DNA from: Kryptolebias marmoratus
Taxonomy: Eukaryota > Chordata > Actinopteri > Cyprinodontiformes > Rivulidae
Direction of reading: 5' to 3'
Length of the DNA: 64,000 bases
Assembly: GCF_001649575.2 (NCBI RefSeq)
Contig: NC_051449.1
Location: 17,888,208-17,952,207, forward strand
The position numbers were made by a program, and so were the translations under genes. Positions 48,238 through 60,217 of this stretch are shown piece after piece. The notes beneath the pieces were generated by a model that ran no database searches, was not told the DNA's origin, and worked only from the letters and a program-made list of their open reading frames with translations. Numbering within the stretch: position 1 is the first letter of the stretch; every line of letters begins with the position of its first letter.

Positions 48238-48400
48238 CTTTAAGTGTCGGATCAAGGTGAAGTTTCTCGCGCTCCCGTCAGCCGGACGCAAAAACTGAGT
48301 CCAAGAAGGACAAACGCTGTCATCATCCTCAGTCGTCTCTCTCCTCCTCTCTGACGCTCCAACTCTGCCTCCTCAGTGAGAACGAGACTCTTGAAAAAAA
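48238..48400 (-). other. Candidate non-coding first exon
   Basis: The minus-strand segment ends in CACTTAAAG|GTAAAT, a close match to the donor consensus. It lies just downstream of a GA tract. It contains a 24-codon open frame (48326 to 48252) starting MMTAFVLLGLSFCV, hydrophobic like a signal peptide, but the frame stops before the donor, so at best it is an upstream ORF. The 5' limit is a guess. No downstream coding exon is recognised. Confidence 0.28.
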
Positions 48401-48417
48401 ATGAAATAAATAAAATT

Positions 48418-48428
48418 CTCTCCCTCTC

Positions 48429-48472
<44 letters not shown>

Positions 48473-48476
48473 CCTC
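48418..48476. repeat. CT/GA microsatellite
   Basis: 59-base CT-rich dinucleotide tract with CCC and TG interruptions. Confidence 0.95.
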
Positions 48477-48582
48477 CTACCTCTGATTTCCACGGGTTTT
48501 TGTTTCTTGAGCTCTTTATCACCTCTCCCTCTCTCGGAAGTGATTAACGGCGTGATGTTCATCATCACTCATCATCACCGTG

Positions 48583-48633
48583 ACCACCACCACCGCCATC
48601 ATCATCATCATCATCATCATCATCACCACCATC
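48583..48633. repeat. CAC/CAT trinucleotide repeat
   Basis: CCA units, then about ten CAT units, then CAC units. Confidence 0.95.
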
Positions 48634-48639
48634 TATCAG

Positions 48640-48860
48640 ATATCAGCCCATCTTAACTTGCATCATGGAGCAAATCATTCTGTTAACAATAAATCCCTTC
48701 AGCGTCTTTATCAAAATAAGAGCATCACTTCATAAAAAGGGGGGGAATATATTAAGGGATTTTAATGCATAATTAATTTCCTAATTAGCTCAAAACGTGT
48801 AATATGGAGTTTGCTTTATACTTTTTATACTTATTTTTGTTAAGTTCCTGATTATCCCTT
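48640..48860. promoter_or_regulatory. Candidate conserved non-coding block
   Basis: TTTTAATGCATAATTAATTTC and CCTAATTAGC bring POU/octamer-like and homeodomain cores together within 40 bp. GTTAACAATAAATCCC precedes them. It lies upstream of the promoter-like region on its minus strand. Confidence 0.28.
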
Positions 48861-49475
48861 AATTACCATATAGAAGTGGAGTAATGAGACAATAATGTGT
48901 TTGCTGTTTTTTTTATTTCTGCATGCAGTTGTACAAACATGTCTATATGTCTATAGATATCCATTCACACACCATTTACAGGTAAAAAAAAAAAAAAAAA
49001 AACGTTATCCAGATCTGCATCAAATGGTGCCGTTTTTATCCAGGTGTTTTCATATGCGATTCTGAAATGTGGGTCCACACTCAATGTAAATAAAGCACTC
49101 GAACGAATCCGCTCGGATGCTTATCTGCATGGTTTGCTCAGCGCAAATATGTACCAATGCATCAAAACTGTCTGACTTCTCGATCCCAAACAGCTCTTCC
49201 GTGGACGCCGCCGTTGTTGACCTGTGTCCTCCCACTGCGGCTGTTTCTGCAGATAAACAAACAGGCTTCACAGCCGTTCACGCATTTTGCTTACAAAATT
49301 CTACTTCTAGGATGTAATAACCATCGATATGAGAACAAAAAATATTGCAGAAAGGTCATATACAGTAAATATCTTACCTGTTGTGGATAGGTTTTTGTCT
49401 AACAGCTAGCGAGGCCATGACCAAGTCTTAAAACAGCTCCTATGTCCCACATTTCTTGGTGGTTCATGCGTACAC
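48861..49475. other. Stretch without a recognisable gene
   Basis: A poly-A run is at 48984-49002. Short overlapping frames on both strands have no domains. Confidence 0.5.
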
Positions 49476-49476
49476 T

Positions 49477-50243
49477 ATCCATCTATCCATTCTTTTTTTT
49501 TTACCCGCTTGTCCTCTCCATGTTGAAGGGGAGCTGGTGCCTATCTCCAGCAGTCATTGTGAGAGAGACGGGGGACACCCTGGACAGGACGCAAGTCCAT
49601 CACAGGGACATTTAGGCTACATTCACACTGCAGCTCTTAATGCTCAATTCCGTTTTTTTTGTTGTTTTTTTTTGCTCAAATCTGATTTTTTTTTGCATGG
49701 TCGTTCACATTACATTTTAAATGTGACCTCCATCAGCCTCAAGTGTCGACAGTCTCCAGTTCCTGAGTAATACTTTGACGTGAGGGACCTCTGACCTTTC
49801 ATTCGATGTAAAAGTCGGATGAAATGCGGCATGAACGTTCACACTGTGAACAGATATGTATTTGATCCAGTACCACATTCCGAAAAGACCTGGGTCGGAC
49901 ATGAAAAAAATTGGATTTCGTTCACACTGCCATGAAAAAAATCCATTATGTGTCGCATAGGGGCAAAAAAAAAATCAGAACTGGGTCACATTTGCCTGTA
50001 GTGTAAACATAGCCTTAGAGATAAACAAGCATCCACGCTCTCTCTCACACCTAGGGACAATTGAGAGTAACTAATTAACCTAACATGCATGTTTTTGGTC
50101 TGTGAGAGGAAACCGGAGTACCTGGAGTAAACCGATTCATGCATAGGGAGAACATGTAAACGCCACACAGAAAGGCCTGGAGGCAAACCTGCGACCTTCT
50201 TGCTGGGAGACAACAGCTCTAACCCCTGCTCCGCCGTGCTGCA
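49477..50243 (+). repeat. Dispersed repeat family D, near-complete copy with nested MITE
   Basis: ATCCATCTATCCATTC, GGGGAGCTGGTGCCTATC and CACCCTGGACAGGAC on the left, and ACCTAACATGCATGTTTTTGG, GGAGAACATGTAAACGCCAC and CCGTGCTGCAC on the right, are hallmarks of one of the commonest interspersed repeats of spiny-rayed fishes. The two halves are separated by the 400-bp insertion at 49615-50014. Partial copies are at 22.9, 30.0 and 42.0 kb. Confidence 0.8.
49615..50014. mobile_element. PIF/Harbinger-like MITE with TTA target duplication
   Basis: Left end GGCTACATTCACACTGCAG and right end (reverse complement) GGCTATGTTTACACTACAG match at 15 of 19 positions. TTA flanks both ends (49612-49614 and 50015-50017). 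Removing the 400 bp plus one TTA restores the uninterrupted family-D sequence across the junction. A 3-bp TTA/TAA duplication with GG-starting ends is typical of PIF/Harbinger. No transposase is encoded, so it was moved in trans. Confidence 0.75.
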
Positions 50244-51540
50244 CTGAAGTGCATTTTGCCTTCAAAAAGCCTCAAATTTTCTAATTTCATAGCTGTTTTC
50301 TTTTTAAAACCTTTACTGCCATCACTATTCCATTGGTTATTGCAATATCATAGTACAGGAGTGCATGAACGTCAATGAAAATGTGAAGATATATGTACAA
50401 GGATGTCAGTAATCCACATTTGTCTTAGCTGGTCACAAAACTAGTAGTTCTCCTGTTGGACTTAAACGCTAAGATTTCGATTGTTAACATTTTCAGAGAG
50501 TCCCACTTCAAAATGGCTCAGCTATCACTTTGAACTTCAAAGCCTCCATCAATCCATGTTTAAACTTAATTTAGAAATGCAGGCATAAGCTAATATGTAT
50601 AAAACAATTATTACATGTTTTGACTTAACTTATGTAACCCTATAAAACATGAGACTGGTCTTTCAGAGCCCTGAGAACACTTGCCGCTTTGACAAAGGGC
50701 TTTAGTTACAGCTTGCACATATATTTGTATTGAACAATAATTTAATTGGGTGCAATTTAGCTAATGGCAAACTAGACGAATGGGCCCAAGTGCAACTGCA
50801 TTAATATGGTTGATTGATATTTAGTGTAAAGCTTTCTTAAAGATCTTCCAGATGTTGTGTTTTACAGTGTCTTAAGCACTTTTTGGTGGTTAAAAAGTTT
50901 GTTATTATCATTCATCTGTAGTTTCAGGACATTTAAGTTCCTGTTATTTGTGTATTAATTTAAGATTAAAGGTGACATATGACCAATAATTGATTTTATT
51001 CGCTTCAGAGCATTTGTTTTGGAGTTTCCAGTGACTAACTCAGATATAACACATTCCTGTCAGTTTGTTTTGGACTGCCTGGGTCTGAAAATATCTCATT
51101 TAGTGAGCCATTTAGATTCGCAGGGCACTGTTATGTCACACGCTCAGCTCGGAGCTTTCAATTTAAAATCATTCACTGTGCACTGAAAGCAGGAGTCCTA
51201 ACTCCTTTGCTTCAGCCTGTTTTTAGTTTTTTTTTTTATGAACCGCGACTTCTCATCAGCAATTATGTAGCCAGTAATGGCATTTTTTGTCTGTTGAAAA
51301 GCATTGCCGTGGAGCCCATCGTTACAATGTACTGAAAGAATGCTGAAGGAACATGAGCAGAGTTCCTGATGTTGGCCTCTAAATACCTGGACAAACCAAA
51401 CAGACCAAGAGTGAAGCTCAAAAGTGACCATGTCTAAAAGCAGCTAAGGGATTCGGTCTTTTCTCTGTCTCAAATATGATCCTTCACTTTGTTGCGCGCT
51501 GGAGAAAAATGGTGATTGAGAACCTATATTAGGCCCAATC
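50244..51540. other. Stretch without a recognisable gene
   Basis: AT-rich, no coding signal, no recognised repeat. Confidence 0.5.
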
Positions 51541-51544
51541 CAGA

Positions 51545-51880
51545 GGTAACAGGCAGGCAGAGTGATGAAAACAGAGCTGTTTAATTGAACTGATATCGCC
51601 AACATAAAAGTGAACAGAAGGGGAAACTAACAAGGTTTAAAATGGAGCTGACACTGAGGATCTGACACGACGCATAAAGGAACCACACCAAATATGTGAT
51701 GACTAAACAGATGCAGGCGTGTCAGCTACACCTGAAGACCAGGAGGGACGAGAAATCAGGCAGTAAACCCAACGAAACAAAAACCAGGAGTGATTACTTC
51801 ATACAAAGAAAAGCAGGTTAAGATTGGAACCGGAACTCAGAGGATTACAGTACATGAGCTCAAAAATTACAAAACCAAAA
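51545..51880. repeat. Dispersed repeat family C, diverged copy
   Basis: AGGTAACAGGCAGGCAGAG, TGTTTAATTG, A/C-rich body, GCAGGCGTGTCAGCTACACC and ACCAGGAGTGATTAC follow the style of the 26.2- and 38-kb copies. Diverged. Confidence 0.4.
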
Positions 51881-53330
51881 CTCGAAAACCTATGGGGAAC
51901 CTATGCCAAACGTATGTCTCACTGGCGTAAATATGGCTCAATAAGTGTTCATGGCTGAACTGCTTAGGAGGGAAATCTAAATTGTTTTTGCAAATGAAGT
52001 CCATTTCTACCAGTTTGGAGTGCTGTATTTACCTTTAGACATTGCACATACTCTTATAAAGGTAACAGCATGCTTCAAGAGGTCATCTGTGTCCAAAGTT
52101 AATGTTTAACAATCCACACCCCAAAAAAGAAGCTGATATGAACAGAGATGGGATACAAGGGGAGCTGTTGGGCTCTATGTATGTGCCATTTTGTTACAAG
52201 GGTGTCACCGAATTTTTTTTAGGCCTTTCGTAAACAATATCCACTAAAGATAAAAGGTGTTATTTTACCGCTGAGACTTTGCTTCTCCAGTCCTGAAGTT
52301 GGGACGGTCTATCCATACTGTTACTGAGGTGAACAGATTTTAGCTGAGCAGCTCCTCTGCATGTGTTGCTGTGGTAACCCTGGAGTCAGCTCTGTGCTGA
52401 GGGGAACCTCCAAACTGAGTCAGTCTGATCCCAGCGCTCTTTGTAATCGCCTCCAAATGTAGTCTGGATTTACAAAAAATAAAAATAAAAAATACATATT
52501 TCATGTTCTAGTTTGCTTTCCTGCATTTTGTAAAATAAATCTGAATTCTTCAAAAAAATAAAAATAAAAAGTCTCCTAACATCAATAGTTTTTCTGTGAG
52601 TGTACACGTTTCTGCTTTGTTGCTTGATAAACTGTAAGAAAAGAAAATTACTGCAAACATTTCTTAGGCTTAGAGACTTTAGTACATGAATACAAAATAA
52701 ATGGCAACTTTAGCAGATTAGAAACAAAAAGAATCATTGCTTCGGTTTAGTTTAATTAATTGAACCTCAAATCTTTAAAATAATCTCTTTAATTTTTCGC
52801 CTGTATCTTTAACTTGGACCCAATCCTCGTTAAAAATGTCATCATCGGCACCAAGTCATCACCAGCTCACCATCTAATGATAACATTATTTTATTCATGT
52901 AATCAGACTATCTGTAACATCGTCACGGTCCTATTTCAGAAGGCCATTACCTCCCTCCTTATCTCTTAAGAACAAATTACACCATGTCGTGTTCGCGCAC
53001 ACACTCTCACACCTGCACGCGCACACACATGTGTCATTAGTCATATGTACCCTCCTCGGTCATTACACGTGCTGTAAATCCCGTATCTTCTGTCTGCATT
53101 GTGCTTGCAGATGGAGTCCAGGAGAGATGCTTTTTGAAGGAAAGCGGGAGACGAATGTGAGACCATTAGAGAAGTAAAAGAGAGAGGCTGCTCCTTCTCT
53201 ATTATAACAGGGCCAGCCAGACGACAGAGCATGAAAGGACTGATTTATCCCCCGGGAAAGACTCTATCTGTGTAAAGGTGTATGTGTCCAAAAGAGGGGA
53301 ATATCAGGAGAGAGTTGCATGTACTTACCT
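51881..53330. other. Stretch without a gene; possible conserved block 52.8-53.0 kb
   Basis: 52790-52980 is AT-rich with CATCTAATGATAACATTATT and no repeat match, possibly conserved. CTTCTGTCTGCATTGTGCTTGCAG at about 53090-53110 is acceptor-like, but the sequence after it has no convincing exon. A poly-T run is at 53329-53346. Confidence 0.4.
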
Positions 53331-53346
53331 TTTTTTTTTTTTTTTA

Positions 53347-56300
53347 TGCTCTTTATCATTGAACGATAAACTGGGACAGTACAATATTAAATAAACCTAT
53401 ACATTTGTATGTTTGTTTGGATTCTGACTGCACTCTCTACTTCCCTTCCTCAAGCCAAAGTACACATCTGCCTGGATTTTCTGCAGCCCGGAAAGCCAGT
53501 TTTTGCCATACATGTGTTTGGCAGGCACAATCAGTTGGCCGAGCCGCAGGACCAGACGGGATACATTGTTCCCAGAACCAAATAAGCACAACCTGTAACA
53601 GAAGATGTTGGAGAATTCACTGTTTTCCCGCAGCGTCGCAGATTCAAACATTCGGCCTCCAAGTCAGGACAACTCTTTGGCTCTTGGACAGATTCCGATC
53701 AAATCAGTTGAGGTTTTCAGACAGCGCTTTTTTTTTTCTGCCTAAAAGCTACAGAATGATGAGCAAATGTTTTCAGCGAAGTAAGACAAATGAAGGGGGG
53801 AGAAAAAAGATCTGTTTATTTTAACGTAATAGGGATCAATGTAACTGTATTAAGGGGGTTCGCAGTTGTGACAAATTACATTTACGGCATAAAAGTTCTA
53901 TTACTTTTTAAATAAAATGGTGCACAAATTTGTGTTTTCAGATTTCTTGTTCATTTCATCAGTGCTATTGATTACCACTTCATCTTTTAACTCAATTTGT
54001 TGGCAGATTTTGTCCCTGAAAGCACAATGATGAGAACATTTATCTTTAAAAAAGGAGCCTGAATGAGACACTCAGTCACTTGATAAGAACCTCCTACTTC
54101 TTCAAGATGAATGATATTACTTAACGTGCACAAACTTTCCGATCTTAAACATTTTGACTTTTGAACTACAGTTTTTGTTAAGTAAAAAAAATAAAACGAG
54201 ATTAGGTCTATTCTGAGCGGAGTCAGGAATAAAGAGAACTGCTGCCATCTTAGATCATCTCCAAGCTTAAAAATGGCATAGTGATTCACTACACGCTACT
54301 TTCTAACCCTTCACTGTGCCATCATATCATAATATTCCTGCAGAAAGTGCCCCAGGCTGAAACGCTACAGCTAGCTGCTGCTACCACTGTTTGTGCTCAC
54401 AAATAACCAAAGAATTCTATGTAAATAAGTGTTTAAGGCTAAGCTGGAGCTGTCAAGTTGACAGCAGTGTAATGGTTTGTAAAAATCTTTGCATAGGCCG
54501 CTTTGAAATTCTTGAGATTTGATCCGCTTTAAGACGGCAGGAGTCCTCTTTGGTCTTGGACCTTCCTGGACCTACCTCATCAGTTCAGTCAGAACTAAAC
54601 TCCTCTTCTCCAAAATGAGGTTGTTCAAGGAGCTATCTAGCAGATATGATATTTATTATTCATAACCTTTCCACGCAACCCCAATTCAAAAGATTGAAGC
54701 TACAGCTTTGAGTAGCTCCTGCAGTTTAGAAGAATGTTTTCTTCCAGACCAGCAACCTTTGTTTAATCCCATTACACAAACCAGTTTCTGTGGCTCCATT
54801 TTACTCCACTCTGATGCTGTGGGAGCACAGTAAGCAGCAGCTCACACTCGTACTGTCGTTCACGTGAAATGCGAAGCAACAACTGTTTGTCCTGAGCAAA
54901 AACAACAATATGTATTTCTAAAAGGTGGAGACTGCACGTGTGTCAAGTGTTAAAAAATATCCTTCCATAAATGACTCAGTGGGTTGTTTAGTCATGCAGA
55001 GACTAAAGTCTTATGACTGTGTTTTAAAATACGACTTTTAGCCAATTGCTTGTAAAGTATCAAACCGAGTCGACTAAACACGACAGTGACATACACAAAG
55101 CACGTATTTTAGTCTTAATCATGAGTCATGATTTTCTTTGAAGCAAACCTAAATATTCAACTGGAAGGTAAGATTGATGTTTTAGTAAAACTAAATAAAA
55201 AAAAGGATTGGTTATAGTACTGCCAATTTCCCTTCCTTTCTACCTTATTTAAAGAAAACATTTGAGGGTTACCTGTGCTCCAAAATGAAAATTGTCGTAT
55301 AAGTTTAATTTCATGGACTAACACGTGTCTTTTATGGTCATTTAGTCCTCTGGTATGGAATAGTTCCTATCTCTGTAAGAGTTATAGCCTGAGACATGAA
55401 ATGTTGAGTCATGTTTAAGCGTTTAAACAAAAGATTCGTTGAAGATGTCCCCTTCGGCAGCCACTGTCAACTCCTAACAGCACATCTGCAACCTGTGTCA
55501 AAGGTGTTAAACCCTCTGTGAGGCATTCGCAGTTTCCCAGACAGCTTTTCAGCAAATGTTGTTGGAAATAAAAGGGATTTTTGAACTATCCTGGGTACAA
55601 TAAGCTTGTTATTTTTTCCCTCTGCTGGGTCAATAATCATCACACATTACACGCTGCACTAATGATATGAAAGGATGTTGACGTCAGAGGTGCAGTTTAA
55701 GCGTGACCGCTGTGTGTGTAAATGGATAAAAAATAATTGGTATGTGAGCTCTGTAGGACTTTAATGTAGGTGTAAATGGAGTAATGAGTAAATGTCAAAA
55801 GTCCACATGCATCTTGGTTATATTTGGATTTAATTTGCAACTTTGACATTGGTAATAAAGGTTTTTAACCGTTTATCCATCCGCCATTTATTACTGAATA
55901 TGGATTCCTGTGATACCTTGTCAAACTTCAGACATAAATTAGCACCAAACTGTGGTGGCAATAATAAAACTGCACATGCTGAAAGGTCATACGACTGGAT
56001 AGCAATGGTTGCAGTGTCACATCATAACAAAGCTGGCAGTACGGACACACTGCTGGCCCCATGTCAGTAAGGGACATGGGAGTCCAGTTACATGTGTCCA
56101 GATGGCATGTGCAGATGTCACGAGTTCTGTGATGCTTGATGCACAGAACAACAACCCTTCCGTGGTGCAGGTCTGTCCTGGGCAACCAGACCCTTCAAGT
56201 CTGAGTAGGTGCCCCATTGGTTCCAACACTGGGTCACGATGACATCTGTACGCTCCACATGCTAACCCTCACTTAACGTTACCAGGACTTAACTGATGCA

Positions 56301-57330
56301 TTTAGGAGGCCTCCATTCACTGTTCTCTCCTTTCCAGCCACTGCCTGATAACAGCATCCATCCACTCATGATGCCACCACTCATGCCCTTATGACTTATG
56401 GCGTAAATCAAATCGGTTACACACCTATCGCTGGCCTGCATGTGGTCCGAATTACATCCAAATTGAAGCATTTCACCTGGATGCTTTACTTTTGTTTATT
56501 TATTTATTTTGTTAGTGAGTATGTAAGACCTGGCAAATAGTCCACGTGGGGCATCCTGCCTTTCACCCGTTGACTGCAGGGATGGGCACCTTCCTCCAGT
56601 GACCTTGAACGGTACAAAGCAAGTACAAAAAATGGAGTGAAAATCTTTAAATAGATGAGTTACAGTGTAAATTGCTGTTTTCTGTCAGATGATTAATGTC
56701 AAACTACTCTTTTAACCCAGTAGCATCGTGTTTGCAAATCAAACCTTCCCCTTTCAGTTTTATGACAGCTTCCACACACTTTGTTCTGCCAGTGAGTGTA
56801 TGTTTATGGTATTAGCTCTGTGTGCAAGCCGCCAGCAGCTGCCTGTCATGAGGTAGGAATTGGGGAGGTTGCTCTCTGTGGCAACTACAAAGCTTTGACT
56901 CCACTGTATCTTCCAGTTATCTACCAGTTTACAAGTTCCCCAGGGAACAAAGAGAGTGAAAATGTTAGCATTTGCACTGTGCATACACTGAGCACAGAGA
57001 GGGAGGTGTCAGGGAAGCCAGATAGATGCATCTGATATGAAAGCAGACAGACGCAAAGTGTGCTCGCTGCAATAAGACGCTTTGAGGATGGACGCGGGAA
57101 AAGGCAGGCAGAGTGACAGATAACATGCGGATAGCAGACGGACAGACAGATGCATGTTGGTATTCCACATCTACGGAGGGGAAACTGGCCAGGTACAGCG
57201 TCTAATAGCACGCCACTCAGACAGACACGGACAGCTGCCGCATGGTATAGTCTGGATCAAGCATCGACAGACAGATGCCAATCCCTCAGCAGGAATGATG
57301 CTTTGCCTCTGCACACACAAACACAAAAAG
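53347..57330. other. Stretch without a recognisable gene
   Basis: Long single-copy-looking DNA. A 139-codon plus-strand frame (53405-53824) and frames at 55.8-56.2 kb lack domains. The 57150-57614 frame runs through a CA microsatellite. No repeat family is recognised between 53.4 and 57.3 kb. Confidence 0.45.
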
Positions 57331-57331
57331 C

Positions 57332-57357
57332 CACACACACACACACACACACACACA
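57332..57357. repeat. CA microsatellite
   Basis: 26-base CA tract. Confidence 0.95.
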
Positions 57358-57929
57358 GGGCTCTGCTTGTCCTCCTCCTTTCTCCACCTGTCTGCTCCGT
57401 GCTGTCAGGAAGCCAGACAGGTGGTGATGTTTGTTCCCTCAGGCACTGTCACCACCATCCCCCACCCTCTTCAAGCGCGCGTCTCCATCCTTCTCCTCTC
57501 CTTTCCTTCTCTGAGTGGCATTTAAGTGCCGCTGCCCTCAAAATAATACCTCAGACAGAAAGCAAAGAACGCATTGTGTGGCGGCGGGTCTGTTTGTGGC
57601 GAGTGTCCAGGTAGGAATGTGACAGGCTCTGAGGCTGATAGAGTGGCTGACCAATTGTTTGAATGCTAATGACTATCAATGAATGCACTGTTGTTTTGCT
57701 TTTCTGCCCCGCTCGCTTTCTTCTCGACCGCTCATCCGACTCTCCAGTCCCGCAGCACATTATTTCAGCCCGTGAATGGCTGTTGACAATCAGCGAACGA
57801 AAGATACGGGTTGAGAGAAAAGGAAGGGAGAAGGAGAGGGGAACTGCTTTGTCACATCCAACCTCAACACTGGCCTTTATAAAGACCACTGGAAAATGTT
57901 TATCAATTTTTTTTATTTTAAATTAAGTC
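57358..57929. other. Stretch without a recognisable gene
   Basis: CCAG|GTAGGA at about 57610 is donor-like, without other exon evidence. Confidence 0.45.
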
Positions 57930-58555
57930 CGAGCATTCCTTAAAGTAATACATATCGCCCACCACCAGTCAAACATTAAAAACGTTATGCACAATAAAAT
58001 ATCAGAAAAGGTTACACTCAGAGTATGTCTCGTGAAGGACCAGCTTCAACCACATCCGATCTTAGCTCAGTAGCTGTAAAATCAACTGAGTTATATCCAC
58101 TTTTGTGTTGGCCGATGTTGATTAGCTGTGGTGGCCATCTTGAATTGAGTTTACTTCAAATGTTAATGGCTTGCAGAAGTACATCCAATGAATATTTCCT
58201 GAAAGTTTCGTTTAAATCCATCCAGTGGTTCATGAGATATTTTGCTAACAGACAGACAGTGCTGATATTAACGGTTAATACCAAAGTTTTAGGCAAAGAT
58301 GTTGAGTAATGAGTAGTGCTCAGAGTATGTGATGAGGATGACTCTCAGCTACTGCCACATTGAAGTTGAGCTCAATAACTGTAAGAGTGGCTGAGTCGTA
58401 GCCATTTTTGTGTTTGATGAAGTTACGTAGCTGCGGCGGCCATCTTGAATGGGGTTGACTCTGAAAGCTTATTAGTTGGAATTGTTTATCCGGTGATTAT
58501 TTTGTGAGAGTTTCATTAAAACTCATGGAGTGGTTCAATTATAAAAAAAAAGTCA
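57930..58555 (+). repeat. Dispersed repeat family A, two-unit copy
   Basis: Left end GAGCATTCCTTAAAGTAATAC; the CAGAGTATGT motif recurs at 58019 and 58321 (302 bp apart). Each unit holds a CTGAGTT/CTGAGTC, CACTTTTGTGTT/CATTTTTGTGTT and GGCCATCTTGAAT series, with a TTCATGAGATATTTTGC and AACAGACAGACAGT junction between units. Confidence 0.8.
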
Positions 58556-58879
58556 AATTTAGTACGTTTTAGCAGTCCAGGTGGTGATAGCGTGCTGTTC
58601 ATCAAACATTGTGTACGAACGCATGAAAATATAAGATTACATTTATTGAAGCTGACATAATCTCTCACCGCAGACATTTGTCATTTCTGCTAGTGACAGA
58701 AATAGCTAAAAAAAAAAAAAAAAGACGGAGGAAAGCATATGTCAGCCTCAGGGTGAGGAGTCACTGAAAGCAACACGAAGTTCCTTCCTATTAGTTTTCC
58801 ATGTGAAAGAATCCATGTACAAGGCATCATGGGATATCTAGAGGCACTGTCGAGGTATTGCAAAATTACAACAGCGGCT
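58556..58879. other. Short stretch without features
   Basis: No coding signal. Poly-A at about 58709-58724. Confidence 0.5.
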
Positions 58880-59190
58880 GTATTATTTTACAGAAAGAAT
58901 TGACGGCAGCCGCGTATACTGCAGGGGTATGTCAGGACATTTAATCTCTCCCGGCAGGGCAGCCATCCCTTTTTTATTCCCTTGGCCACCGGAGCTGCTT
59001 GGCAAGGCGTCGCATAAATTGTAGAGGGAAGAGCAAGTTTCATATTCATACAATATATCCTAATGAGCAGGCCATCTGCAAGATTGTATATTCTGGCAGG
59101 CCCGTAATAATGAGCGGGGAATGGAAGTGATGTCTATTTGTCCACTTTCAGCCTTTATTAGATATTAAAGAGGACTCATTAGAGCTTTGT
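58880..59190. promoter_or_regulatory. Candidate conserved non-coding block
   Basis: 310 bp with no repeat match and no reading frame. Contains ATCCTAATGAGCAGG, CCGTAATAATGAGCGGGG, CTTTATTAGATATTAAAG and GGACTCATTAGAGC, that is, repeated TAAT cores with defined GC-rich spacers. Among the better candidates for an ultraconserved-type enhancer in this window, but judged without alignment. Confidence 0.33.
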
Positions 59191-59575
59191 GGGTTATTCC
59201 TTTTCCTTGTGATGTGATACATGGTATCCACATCAGAAAGAATTATTCTCGCCAGGAGAAGACAGCGCGGGCTTTTCGTTTGTTACTTCCCAGCTCCGTA
59301 ACACGTTGAGTAGCGGCTAGGCACACTGAAATAAGAAAACAAAGGTGCATGCGTCGTACACTTTCGTCTTTAATCATTTGCATTCTGCAGGCTGGACAAA
59401 TAAGAACCCCATTAGTTATGCTCAATGTGAGAATTATGTGTCCTATAAGAAGGATAAACTTCTAAGTTGGTATAATGTTGGATGTATCCAATGTATATTT
59501 TTTAAATATTCCATAAATTAAACAGAAAATTCCGCTCAGCGACAAACTGAAAACATAACTGATGTACAGTGGACA
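59191..59575. other. Short stretch without a gene
   Basis: No coding signal or recognised repeat. Confidence 0.5.
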
Positions 59576-59579
59576 ACAT

Positions 59580-60100
59580 TTTAGTTAAATAAACAAATGA
59601 GTAAACATGTCAGACATGCTTCAGAATGCCTGTGGACAAAACTTCAACACAGCTCAGACTCTTAAAGGGAGCTTCATGCCTTGTCGCGTTCTGCAAGGAA
59701 GTTCCAAAATCCAGGAGTAAGCAGGCAGGAGGCAAATGAAGGAACTTCAAAACATCATTATAACTGAACCAAAGGCGCTGCTGAAGCAGGGAATCCAAGA
59801 ACTAAACAGCAAACAAACTAAACCCGAAAGAAGGGGGAAAAAAACAAAACAACAGCAACTACAAACTGACTGCCATAAAGCACAAATCAGCAGAACACAT
59901 TAATAAAAAGCTGACAGAAGAGAACGGGGTTCGGGAGGGTGGATGCAGGTGAGAAGGAGAGGAAAATGGTAATTTGGAGTCAAAATGAAAGTTAACTGGA
60001 GACATGAAAGATTCCAAACATCAGAAAAGGAAAAACACAAAAACAGATTCAAAGAGTCCAACTCCTAAAAACTGACTGTAACACACAACAGGGAGATAAA
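59580..60100. repeat. Dispersed A-rich repeat family C
   Basis: A-rich body (AACTAAACAGCAAACAAACT, AAAAACAAAACAACAGC), then GGGAGGGTGGATGCAGGTGAG, then an AAAACACAAAAACAG tail, in the style of the 26.2-kb tract. Assignment to the same family is tentative. Confidence 0.4.
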
Positions 60101-60217
60101 GGTGGACTTCCTCTCCTGATCAGATGGTTACACTTCAGAGACATACATCTGGTTAAAAAGACTTACCTCCTGCCTTTTATGGCAGTGGACGATCATGTAA
60201 ATGCCTCTGTATAATCC

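Larger units (their letters stand above)
47235..48400 (-). promoter_or_regulatory. CpG-rich promoter-like region, minus strand
   Basis: CpG dinucleotides are frequent from about 47240 to 48330 (for example GACGCGCCGAACCGCGG near 47370 and GCGCACGGACTCG near 47885), in contrast to the CpG-poor flanks. A GA/CT tract at 48418-48476 lies immediately upstream on the minus strand, a common feature of fish promoters. Two good minus-strand splice donors fall inside: AAAG|GTAAAT (GT at 48237-48236) and GCAAG|GTGAGA (GT at 47596-47595). This is the best promoter candidate in the window. Transcription is inferred. Confidence 0.4.

Noticed and set aside
53090..53177. Acceptor-like CTTGCAG followed by ATGGAGTCC
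   Set aside because: The reading frame stops after eight codons and no donor with a compatible frame follows.
57150..57614. 154-codon frame ending at a CCAG|GTAGGA donor-like site
   Set aside because: The frame passes through a CA microsatellite and has no recognisable protein features; the donor-like site alone is weak evidence.
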